Source of the DNA: Novosphingobium clariflavum
GTDB lineage: Bacteria; Pseudomonadota; Alphaproteobacteria; Sphingomonadales; Sphingomonadaceae
Length of the DNA: 37,904 nt
Direction of reading: 5' to 3'
Assembly (NCBI RefSeq): GCF_026420865.1
Contig: NZ_JAPCWC010000031.1
Span: 1 to 37,904 of the forward strand
Positions 16,573 to 23,697 of the stretch are shown in pieces. The notes under the pieces were generated by a model. That model did not search any database. It was not told the origin of the DNA and saw only the letters and a program-made list of their open reading frames with translations. The translations under genes and the position numbers were made by a program. The number at the start of each line of letters is the position of its first letter. Position 1 is the first letter of the stretch.

Positions 16573-16634
16573 TCGGCCCTGGTGCCTGGCCCTTGGTCCC
16601 GGCCTTTGGTTCCGGCCCTTGGCCCTTGGTCGAT
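16573..16634. repeat. Imperfect tandem repeat of a GGCCCTTGGTCCC-like unit
   Basis: Four to five degenerate units of about 12-14 bases (ggccctggtgcct, ggcccttggtccc, ggcctttggttcc, ggcccttgg) lie between the lipoprotein stop and yggT. The repeat is strand-biased and without dyad symmetry, so it is a minisatellite rather than a hairpin. Confidence 0.65.
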
Positions 16635-16764
16635 GCCCATCCGTCCATCGTGGACGTGCCCTTGCCCCGGCGCCCGCCATTCGGCTATCAGCGCCTGAGA
16701 AAGTGCTGAAAAGTCCGCCGCTCGCGGGCCAGAACGCATCCCTATGCATTTCAAGGAGCCGGCG

Positions 16765-17058
16765 TTGCTGTTCCTCACCCTCTACCAGATAATCGACTAC
16801 CTGATCAGCATCATCCTCTTCGTGGTGATCGTGCAGTTCGTGCTGGGGCTGCTGATCGCGTTCAACGTGGTCAACATGCACAACCAGTTCGTTTCGGCGG
16901 TGTGGACCGCGCTCAACGCGATCCTCGAACCGATGCTGCGGCCGATCCGCCGGATCATGCCGAACACCTCGCCGATCGACTTCTCGCCGATGGCGCTGAT
17001 CATCGGCCTGACGATCGTGCAGATCATCGTCGGCAACCTTGCAAGGGCCTATTCCTGA
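16765..17058 (+). CDS. YggT family membrane protein
   Basis: A 97-residue inner-membrane protein with two hydrophobic segments (about 5-28 and 75-95 of this start) and the conserved Pro/Arg-rich loop EPMLRPIRRIMP between them, diagnostic of YggT. The family is linked to osmotic-shock tolerance and envelope assembly. I choose TTG 16765 because a strong AAGGAG (16753-16758) lies 6 bases before it and the protein then begins LLFLTLYQII as in the family. The upstream ATG at 16744 has no such site and would include the ribosome-binding site in the coding sequence. The stop overlaps the folD start (TGATG), so the two are coupled. Confidence 0.82.
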   Translation: MLFLTLYQIIDYLISIILFVVIVQFVLGLLIAFNVVNMHNQFVSAVWTALNAILEPMLRPIRRIMPNTSPIDFSPMALIIGLTIVQIIVGNLARAYS

Positions 17059-17954
17059 TGACGCAGGCAAGCATCATTGACGGCAAGGCCTTTGCCGAGG
17101 GCCTTCGCGCGCGCGTCGGCACCGCCGCCGTCGGCTTCGAGGCCCGCACCGGCCGCAAGCCCGGCCTCGCCGTCGTGCTGGTGGGCGAAGATCCGGCCAG
17201 CCAGGTCTATGTCCGCAACAAGGGCAAGCAGACGGTGGCCGCCGGCATGGCCAGTTTCGAACACAAGCTGCCTGCCGACACCGCCGAGGCGGACCTCCTG
17301 GCGCTGGTGCGCGAACTGAACGAGGATCCGCGCGTCGACGGCATTCTCGTCCAGCTGCCGCTGCCGCCGCACATGAACGAGCAGAAGGTGATCGCCACGA
17401 TCAACCCCGACAAGGACGTGGACGGCTTCCACGTCGTCAATGTCGGGCGGCTCGCCACCGGTCTGCCGGGCTTCGTGCCCTGCACGCCGCTGGGCTGCGT
17501 GATGCTGCTGAAGGACAAGCTGGGCTCGCTCTCGGGTCTCGACGCCGTGGTCATCGGCCGCTCGAACATCGTCGGCAAGCCGATGGCGCAGCTGCTGATC
17601 GCGGAGAGCTGCACCGTCACCGTCGCGCACAGCCGGACCAGGGATCTGCCCGAGGTCGTCCGCCGCGCCGACATCGTGGTGGCCGCGGTCGGCCGTCCGG
17701 AAATGGTCAAGGGGGACTGGCTGAAGCCCGGCGCCACCGTGATCGACGTGGGCATCAACCGCGTTCCGGGTGCCGAGGAAGGCAAGACCAGGCTGGTGGG
17801 CGACGTCGATTTCGCCTCGGCCTGCGAGGTTGCCGGCGCGATCACCCCGGTTCCCGGCGGCGTCGGCCCGATGACGATCGCGGTGCTGCTGCGCAACACC
17901 ATCGTTGCCGCCCATCGCAATGCCGGTCTCGACTTCGACGAGAGCGCGCTTTGA
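17058..17954 (+). CDS. folD: Bifunctional methylenetetrahydrofolate dehydrogenase / methenyltetrahydrofolate cyclohydrolase
   Basis: A 298-residue cytoplasmic enzyme that interconverts 5,10-methylene-, 5,10-methenyl- and 10-formyl-tetrahydrofolate, supplying one-carbon units. The catalytic Tyr/Lys pair is Y51/K55 in YVRNK. QLPLPPHM (about 113), DVDGFH (about 125), the NADP-binding GRSNIVGKP (about 173) and the C-terminal PVPGGVGPMT signature (about 270) are all present. The ATG shares one base with the yggT stop upstream. The stop overlaps the proposed TTG start of the next gene. The four genes yggT-folD-periplasmic protein-marC appear to form one operon. Confidence 0.96.
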   Translation: MTQASIIDGKAFAEGLRARVGTAAVGFEARTGRKPGLAVVLVGEDPASQVYVRNKGKQTVAAGMASFEHKLPADTAEADLLALVRELNEDPRVDGILVQLPLPPHMNEQKVIATINPDKDVDGFHVVNVGRLATGLPGFVPCTPLGCVMLLKDKLGSLSGLDAVVIGRSNIVGKPMAQLLIAESCTVTVAHSRTRDLPEVVRRADIVVAAVGRPEMVKGDWLKPGATVIDVGINRVPGAEEGKTRLVGDVDFASACEVAGAITPVPGGVGPMTIAVLLRNTIVAAHRNAGLDFDESAL

Positions 17955-18652
17955 TCCTGCGCCGGGTTCTCGCGGGAGCGGCCGGGCTGGCGCTGGTGGC
18001 GACACCGGCGCTGGCGCGCCGCCCCGAGCGGGCACCCGGCGTCGGCACGGCCAACCCTAGTGCGCTGATCGCGGCGGAGATCGCCTTCGCCCGTCTGGCG
18101 CGCGAGAAGGGGCAGTGGACCGCCTTTCGCGAAACCGCCGCCGAAGACGCGGTGATGTTCGTGCCCGAGCCCGTCCGCGCGCTGCAATGGCTGGGTGGCC
18201 GCAAGGACCCGCCCGCCGCCGTGCAGTGGCAGGCCGCGCAAGTCTGGATGAGCTGCGACGGTACCGTGGGGGTCACCAAGGGCGCGTGGCAGCGGCCGGA
18301 CGGGACGGTCGGCTATTTCACCACGATCTGGCAGAAGCGCTGGAAAAAGAGCGATTACCGCTGGGTACTCGATCAGGGCGACACGCTGGCGCAGCCGCTG
18401 CCGGACAGCGACATGCTTTCCGCCTCGGTGGCCGATTGCCCCCGGGGCGGCCCGCGTTCCCAGATGGAACGACCCGAACCGGCCAAGGGGCCGCCGGGCC
18501 TGACCGGCGAAGGCCGTTCCGATGACGGCACCCTGGCATGGGGGTACCGCGTGGGTGCCGACCAGTCCCGCTCGCTCATCGTCTCGCTGATGAAGAACGG
18601 CACCATGACCGAAGTGATGCGCAGCGACGTCGCCGCGCCGAAGGCCCCGTAA
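17951..18652 (+). CDS. Periplasmic NTF2-like (DUF4440-type) protein
   Basis: A 233-residue protein with an N-terminal signal peptide (about 1-22, cleavage after ALA). An NTF2-like region follows (about 35-150), with IAAEIAFARLAREKGQWTAF, the typical first helix of DUF4440/SnoaL-like proteins, and a WQKRWKKSDYRWVLDQGD strand pair. The start is TTG 17951, giving a 4-base overlap (TTGA) with the folD stop. No ATG lies close enough to keep the signal peptide. The family often has no known catalytic role, so this is probably a binding or structural periplasmic protein. Confidence 0.72.
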   Translation: MILRRVLAGAAGLALVATPALARRPERAPGVGTANPSALIAAEIAFARLAREKGQWTAFRETAAEDAVMFVPEPVRALQWLGGRKDPPAAVQWQAAQVWMSCDGTVGVTKGAWQRPDGTVGYFTTIWQKRWKKSDYRWVLDQGDTLAQPLPDSDMLSASVADCPRGGPRSQMERPEPAKGPPGLTGEGRSDDGTLAWGYRVGADQSRSLIVSLMKNGTMTEVMRSDVAAPKAP

Positions 18653-18656
18653 CCCT

Positions 18657-19289
18657 ATGTACGAAATCTTTCTCAGCGCCTTCGTCACGCTTTTCGTGGT
18701 GATCGACCCGCCCGGCTGCGCGCCGATCTACGCCGGTCTTTCGGCAGAGGCGAACCGCTCGCAGGCGATCTCGATGGCGGCCCGCGCCTGCCTGATCGCG
18801 GCGGCCATTCTCGTGGTCTTTGCCCTGTTCGGCGCACGCCTGCTGGGCGCGCTGCACATCGAACTCAATGCCTTCCGCATCGCCGGCGGCATCATGCTGT
18901 TCATGATCGCCATCGACATGGTCTTCGAAAAGCGCACCCAGCGCCGCGAGGAACGGGCCGAGAAGATCATCGCCCACAACATGGAAACCCCCGAGGTCGA
19001 TGACGTCTCGGTGTTCCCGATGGCGATGCCGATGCTGGCGGGGCCGGGGTCGATCGCCACGATCATGCTGCTCACCTCGCGTGCGCATGGCATGGAAGAA
19101 ACGCTGGCGATCCTGGCCGCAATGGCCGCGGTGATGGTGCTGAGCTTTGCGGCGCTCGCTGCCGCAGGACCGCTGATGCGGGTGCTGGGCGACAAGGTGG
19201 AGGCGGTGATTACCCGCCTGCTCGGCGTGCTGCTGGCGGCTCTGGCCGCGCAGTACGTGATCGACGGGGTGAAGGCCGTTTTGCTTTAA
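18657..19289 (+). CDS. MarC family integral membrane protein
   Basis: A 210-residue inner-membrane protein with six membrane segments and the MarC/UPF0056 marks VVIDPPGCAPIY (about 15-26), FRIAGGIMLFMIAIDM (about 73-88) and MAMPMLAGPGSIAT (about 121-134). The DPxG and AGPG loops resemble the re-entrant elements of the LysE-type transporter fold, so a small-molecule export role is possible. A role in antibiotic resistance, once proposed from the name, is not supported for the family. The start lies 4 bases after the preceding stop, and the gene is the last of the folD unit. Confidence 0.85.
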   Translation: MYEIFLSAFVTLFVVIDPPGCAPIYAGLSAEANRSQAISMAARACLIAAAILVVFALFGARLLGALHIELNAFRIAGGIMLFMIAIDMVFEKRTQRREERAEKIIAHNMETPEVDDVSVFPMAMPMLAGPGSIATIMLLTSRAHGMEETLAILAAMAAVMVLSFAALAAAGPLMRVLGDKVEAVITRLLGVLLAALAAQYVIDGVKAVLL

Positions 19290-19545
19290 GAATGAAGCGG
19301 AAGTCCTGGGGCCCTTCGACAGGCTCGGGAGATCCCCCAGACCCTCAAAGCGTCTTCGTTGCGCACCACCTAACCGTAGTGCGCTCGCTGCGGCGCAGCC
19401 AATAGGTCTGCCGGCGCAGCCATGGGCGCGCGGCGGATCGTGCAGGACTCAACGCAGACGGTATTGGGGGGGCAGGGGGGCGGAGTTTATCCCGAGCTTC
19501 GCCGATGGGCTCCCCTGCTTTATCCCCTGCTGTTGTTCTTCTTCT
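19290..19545. other. Convergent intergenic region with a dispersed-repeat fragment
   Basis: Contains CCCTTCGACAGGCTCGGG at about 19312-19329, which matches the half-element of the common TGAGCCTGTCGAAGGG-type intergenic repeat, and a run of mixed G (about 19466-19482). No clean rho-independent terminator was seen for marC or wecC, which end here from opposite sides. Confidence 0.5.
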
Positions 19546-20850
19546 TCAACCAGCCAAAGCCAGCTTCGCCGCTTCTTCCCGCACCACACGCGGCTGATCC
19601 GGCCAGATCCCGCGCGTGTCGTAGACCAGCTTGTCCGCGCGTTCGGCCAGCGGCACCACGCGGAACACGTCGTGGTCGACCAGCACGATCAGGATGTCAC
19701 AGGTCTCCAGCGCATCGTCGATGTCGATCTGCACGGCGCCGGTATCGGTGAACTCGATGGGAAGCTGCGCCGCGTAAGGCTCGACCACATGGATGCGGCT
19801 GCCGAACTTGCGGGCGAGGCGGCTGGTGACGAAGCGGGCCGGGCTTTCGCGGAAGTCGTCGATGTTGGCCTTGAAGGCAAGGCCGAGGCAGGCGACTTTG
19901 GCGTGCGGATCGGCTTCCAGCAGGGCCTCGGCCTTGGCGATCACGTGGTGCATCTTGTGATCGTTGACGCCGCGCGCGGTGCGGATCAGCGGAGTCTCGT
20001 CGGGGGCGCCGTGGACGATGAACCAGGGGTCGACGGCGATGCAGTGTCCGCCCACGCCGGGGCCGGGGGTCAGGATGTTCACGCGCGGGTGACGGTTGGC
20101 GAGGCGGATGACTTCCCACACGTCCAGCCCCATGCGGTCCGCCACCATCGAGAGTTCGTTGGCGAAGGCGATGTTGACGTCGCGGTAGGCGTTCTCGACA
20201 AGCTTGGTCATCTCGGCCGAGCGGGCGTCGGTGGTCACGCATTCGCCGCGCACGAAGCGCTTGTAGAAGGCCAGCGCCTTGCGCGCGCAGCGCGGGGTCA
20301 CGCCGCCGATCGACCGGTCGTTGTTGGTCAGCTCCTCGAGGATGCGGCCGGGCAGCACCCGCTCGGGGCAATAGGCGATCGAGACGTCGGGCGTATCGCG
20401 CGTCAGACCGGGAATCTTCAGGTCCGGCCGCAACTGCGCGATCAGGTCGCGCAGCTCCTCGGTGGTGCCGACCGGCGAGGTCGATTCCAGGATCACCACG
20501 TCGCCGGCCTTCAGCACCGGCGCGACCGCGCGGCCGGCGGCAAGGACATAGGAAATGTCGGGCGCGTGGTTCTTGTCGAACGGCGTCGGCACCGCGATCA
20601 CGAAGACGTCGGCGGGAGCGATCTCAGTCGAGGCCGAAAGCAGCCCGCGCGAGACGACGCCCTGAACGAGGCCGTCGAGATCGACTTCCTCGATATGGAT
20701 TTCGCCCCGGTTGATGGTGTCGACCACCGCCTGCGAGACGTCGAGGCCCAGCACCTTGCACCCGGCGCGGGCAATCACGGCGGCGGTGGGAAGGCCGATG
20801 TAGCCGAGGCCGACGACACAGACGTCAGGCGGCGAACCTGTCCGGCTCAT
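19546..20850 (-). CDS. wecC: UDP-N-acetyl-D-mannosamine dehydrogenase
   Basis: A 434-residue NAD-dependent enzyme that oxidises UDP-ManNAc twice to UDP-ManNAcA for surface polysaccharide. It has the N-terminal Rossmann motif GLGYIGLPTA (14-23), STSPVGTT near 123-130, and the catalytic cysteine C270 in GPGVGGHCIAVDP, typical of the UDP-glucose/GDP-mannose dehydrogenase family. The WecC branch is preferred to UDP-glucose dehydrogenase because wecB is the adjacent upstream gene. The start at 20850 has GGAG 8 bases upstream. Both the ribosome-binding site and the first codons lie inside the left arm of a 30-bp inverted repeat whose other arm begins right after the wecB stop. Translation may therefore depend on RNA structure. 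Confidence 0.9.
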   Translation of the reverse strand: MSRTGSPPDVCVVGLGYIGLPTAAVIARAGCKVLGLDVSQAVVDTINRGEIHIEEVDLDGLVQGVVSRGLLSASTEIAPADVFVIAVPTPFDKNHAPDISYVLAAGRAVAPVLKAGDVVILESTSPVGTTEELRDLIAQLRPDLKIPGLTRDTPDVSIAYCPERVLPGRILEELTNNDRSIGGVTPRCARKALAFYKRFVRGECVTTDARSAEMTKLVENAYRDVNIAFANELSMVADRMGLDVWEVIRLANRHPRVNILTPGPGVGGHCIAVDPWFIVHGAPDETPLIRTARGVNDHKMHHVIAKAEALLEADPHAKVACLGLAFKANIDDFRESPARFVTSRLARKFGSRIHVVEPYAAQLPIEFTDTGAVQIDIDDALETCDILIVLVDHDVFRVVPLAERADKLVYDTRGIWPDQPRVVREEAAKLALAG

Positions 20851-21101
20851 TGGGATACTCCGTGATTGGCATTGGACGTTCGCTGGGTTGGAGCGGCGCG
20901 CCGGGCGGGCTGGTCGCCCCGGACAAGCGTCGTGACGCCCCCGGCGAACGTCCGATGCCAACCCCGAAGGGGCGGGCCAATTTTGGCCCATTGCTGCGTT
21001 GCTCGTCGGTCACAATGGGCAGGCATTGCTCCCTCCTCGTGCCTTGCACTGGGCCAAAATTGGCTCCGTCCCGGAGCATCCCAATGAGCCGGACAGGTTC
21101 G
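20833..21101 (-). promoter_or_regulatory. Three-armed inverted-repeat structure between wecB and wecC
   Basis: Outer stem: 20833-20862 pairs with 21072-21101 (29 of 30 bases). Two stem-loops are nested inside: 20867-20883 with 20944-20960 (16 of 17) and 20976-20990 with 21050-21064 (15 of 15). In the wecBC transcript the whole 269-base region could fold as a three-way junction. The wecC ribosome-binding site and start codon (20848-20862) would be paired in the outer stem. It could be a translational switch, an RNA-processing site that uncouples wecB from wecC, or an inserted small repeat element that brought its own end over the wecC start. No protein-coding frame in it looks real. Confidence 0.75.
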
Positions 21102-21102
21102 T

Positions 21103-22251
21103 TCATCCGATTTCACTGGCAAGCAACTCCACGATTCGACGCGAGGACTGCCCGTCCCCGAATGGATTGTGGGCGCGCGCCATGGACTCGTATGCCATGT
21201 TATCGTCGAGCAGGGTTGATAATTCGGTAACGATCTTGCTGGCCGTGGTTCCCACGAGTCTGGCGGTTCCCGCAGCGACGCCTTCGGGCCGCTCGGTGGT
21301 CTCGCGCATGACCAGCACCGGCTTGCCCAGCGCGGGGGCCTCTTCCTGCACGCCGCCCGAATCGGTCAGCATGATCTCGGCGATGGAAATGAGACGGGCG
21401 AAGTGCGGATAGTCGAGCGGCTCGATCAGCGCGACGTTGTCCAGCCCCGAGAGGCGCTCGTTCATCACCTTGCGCACGTTGGGGTTGAGGTGGACGGGGA
21501 AGATCACCGCCACGTCGGGCCGCGCGGCGATCTCGCGGATGGCCCTGGCGATCTGCTCCATGCCTTCGCCGAAATTCTCGCGCCGGTGGCTGGTGACGCC
21601 GATGATCCGCTTGCCGGCAAAGCGCGCTTCCAGATCGGCGAGCCCGGCGGCCAGCTCCGGCTGGCGCTCGATTTCGGCGACGACCCAGTGCAGCGCGTCG
21701 ATCACCGTGTTGCCGGTGACGTGGACACGCGCGGGATCGACATTCTCGCGCAGCAGCGCCGCCTGCGCGGTGTCGGTCGGCGCGAAGTGGAGGCTGGCCA
21801 TGGCGCCGATGATCTTGCGGTTCACTTCCTCGGGCCAGGGGTGGTGGATATTGCCCGAGCGCAGCCCCGCCTCGACATGATCGACCGGCAGCTTGCGGTA
21901 ATAGGCGGCGAGCGCGCCCGCCATGGCGGTGGCGGTATCGCCCTGCACGATCACGCGGTCGGGCTTCACCGCGTCCATCACTTTGCCAAGGCCGGTAAGC
22001 AGGTTGGCGGTCAGCGCATCCAGCGTCTGGTCCGGTTGCATCACGTCGAGATCGTGATCGGGCACGATCCCGGCGATCTCCAGCACCTGATCGAGCATCT
22101 GGCGGTGCTGCGCGGAGACGCAGACCACGCATTCGAAGCGCGGATCGGCCTTCAGCGCATGGACCAGCGGGAACAGCTTGATCGCCTCGGGCCGGGTGCC
22201 GAAGACGAGGAGGATGCGGGCGGGAGCGGATTCGGTCATCGCCAAGGCCAT
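21103..22251 (-). CDS. wecB: UDP-N-acetylglucosamine 2-epimerase (non-hydrolysing)
   Basis: A 382-residue cytoplasmic enzyme converting UDP-GlcNAc to UDP-ManNAc, the substrate of WecC. The start region carries the family hallmark FGTRPEAIKLFPLV. QGDTATAMAG (about 100), VEAGLRSGN (about 125), TSHRRENFGEG (about 220) and LTDSGGVQEEAPALGKPVLVMR (about 295-316, written here only as a position guide) complete the family pattern. The start may be 22251 or the Met at 22239; neither has a clear ribosome-binding site. The stop lies 1 base before the inverted repeat that separates it from wecC. Together the two genes make UDP-ManNAcA for a surface glycan; glycosyltransferases are not in the window. Confidence 0.93.
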   Translation of the reverse strand: MALAMTESAPARILLVFGTRPEAIKLFPLVHALKADPRFECVVCVSAQHRQMLDQVLEIAGIVPDHDLDVMQPDQTLDALTANLLTGLGKVMDAVKPDRVIVQGDTATAMAGALAAYYRKLPVDHVEAGLRSGNIHHPWPEEVNRKIIGAMASLHFAPTDTAQAALLRENVDPARVHVTGNTVIDALHWVVAEIERQPELAAGLADLEARFAGKRIIGVTSHRRENFGEGMEQIARAIREIAARPDVAVIFPVHLNPNVRKVMNERLSGLDNVALIEPLDYPHFARLISIAEIMLTDSGGVQEEAPALGKPVLVMRETTERPEGVAAGTARLVGTTASKIVTELSTLLDDNMAYESMARAHNPFGDGQSSRRIVELLASEIG

Positions 22252-22358
22252 ACCAGAGCCGGGGTAATGCCGAAGTTAAAACCGAAGCGGCGCGTCATTC
22301 GTGGACAATATCGCAGGCCGGACTTGCCCTGTCGGCGTCCATCGGCAATCAGTTCGCC

Positions 22359-22913
22359 ATGTCTATCCTCAGCGACAAGTGGATCCGCGAGCAGGCGCTC
22401 GAGCACGGAATGATCGAGCCCTTCGTCGAGGCCCAGCGCCGCGACGGCTGCATTTCCTACGGCCTCTCGTCCTACGGCTATGACGCGCGCGTCGCGCCGG
22501 AGTTCAAGATCTTCACCAATGTCGATTCGGCGGTGGTCGATCCCAAGGACTTTGCCAGCAATTCCTTCGTGGACCGCGAGACCGACGTCTGCGTGATCCC
22601 GCCCAACTCCTTCGCACTGGCCCGCACGGTGGAATATTTCCGGGTGCCGCGCGACGTGCTGGTGATCTGCCTTGGCAAGAGCACTTATGCGCGCTGCGGC
22701 ATCATCGTGAACGTCACCCCGCTCGAACCGGGCTGGGAAGGGCACGTGACGCTGGAATTCTCCAACACCACGCCGCTGCCCGCCAAGATCTACGCCAATG
22801 AAGGCGCGTGCCAGTTCCTGTTCCTGAAGGGCAACGAGCCCTGCGAGACCAGCTATGCCGACCGTGCGGGCAAGTACATGGGCCAGCTCGGGGTGACCCT
22901 GCCGAAGCTTTGA
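22359..22913 (+). CDS. dcd: dCTP deaminase
   Basis: A 184-residue enzyme that deaminates dCTP to dUTP, feeding thymidylate synthesis. Family blocks: MSILSDKWIRE start, SYGLSSYGYDARV (about 34-46), GKSTYARCGIIVN (about 107-119, containing the Ser/Arg pair of the active site) and PLEPGWEGHVTLEFSN (about 122-137, with the catalytic Glu). The C-terminal SYADRAGKYMGQ closes the nucleotide site. The gene is complete and divergent from wecB, with 107 bases between starts. Confidence 0.96.
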   Translation: MSILSDKWIREQALEHGMIEPFVEAQRRDGCISYGLSSYGYDARVAPEFKIFTNVDSAVVDPKDFASNSFVDRETDVCVIPPNSFALARTVEYFRVPRDVLVICLGKSTYARCGIIVNVTPLEPGWEGHVTLEFSNTTPLPAKIYANEGACQFLFLKGNEPCETSYADRAGKYMGQLGVTLPKL

Positions 22914-22928
22914 GGGGCTGGATCCTCG

Positions 22929-23696
22929 CTACTTGCCTGACCAGACCGGCTTGCGCTTCTCGGCAAAGGCGCGCGGGCCTTCCTGCGCGTCCTGGCTGTT
23001 GTAGGTAAGTTCATGCGCCGCGCGCGCTGCCTGCAGCGCGGCGGAGCGGCCCATTTCGGTCGCCAGCATCACCGTCTCGCGCGCGGCCTTGACCGACAGC
23101 GGCGCGCCTTCCAGCACTTCCAGCGCCAGTTCGATGGCCGCGTCCAGCACCGCACCGGGCGCGGCAAGACGGTTGACGAGGCCGATCTCGTAAGCACGGC
23201 TTGCGGTGATCGGCTTTCCGGTCAGCATGATCTCCATCATGATCCGCTGCGGGATCATGTGGATCAGCGGTGAGGCCCAGGGGCTGCCGCGCCCGACCTT
23301 CACCTCGGTGATCGCGAACTTCGCGTGGGTGCCCGCGACGCAGAGATCGCAGGCCTGCGCGATCATCCAGCCGCCCGCGAAGGCATGGCCATTGACCGCG
23401 GCGATGGTCGGCTTGGTCAGTTCGATGGTGTCGTAGGGCAGCGCGTAAAGGTCGCGCGGCGGCACGGCCATGCCGGTTTCGACCATCTCCTTGAGATCGC
23501 CGCCCGCGCAGAAGGCGGTGTCGCCGCTGCCGGTGAGCACGGCGATGCGGGCACAGGCGTCGGCCTCGAACGCCGCCCAGGCCTCCCGCAGTCCCTCGCG
23601 CACTTCGCGGCTCAGGCAATTGCGCTGTTCGGGGCGGTTGATGGTCAGGATCGCGATGCCGTCGGCGCGCGCTTCGTAGAGGACCGCGTCGGACAT
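22929..23696 (-). CDS. Enoyl-CoA hydratase/isomerase family protein
   Basis: A 255-residue crotonase-fold protein, last gene of the leftward catabolic unit. The oxyanion-hole segments AFCAGGDLKEM (about 61-71) and NGHAFAGGW (102-110) are present. Of the two glutamates of classical enoyl-CoA hydratases, the second is kept (E131 in AITEVKVG). The position of the first reads Met (M111 in GGWMIAQACD instead of GGxELA). It may therefore not be a simple hydratase; an isomerase, hydrolase or lyase activity is possible, as seen in other one-acid crotonases. Its ATG lies 1 base after the stop of the upstream CoA-transferase-like gene, so they are cotranscribed. Confidence 0.85.
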   Translation of the reverse strand: MSDAVLYEARADGIAILTINRPEQRNCLSREVREGLREAWAAFEADACARIAVLTGSGDTAFCAGGDLKEMVETGMAVPPRDLYALPYDTIELTKPTIAAVNGHAFAGGWMIAQACDLCVAGTHAKFAITEVKVGRGSPWASPLIHMIPQRIMMEIMLTGKPITASRAYEIGLVNRLAAPGAVLDAAIELALEVLEGAPLSVKAARETVMLATEMGRSAALQAARAAHELTYNSQDAQEGPRAFAEKRKPVWSGK

Positions 23697-23697
23697 G

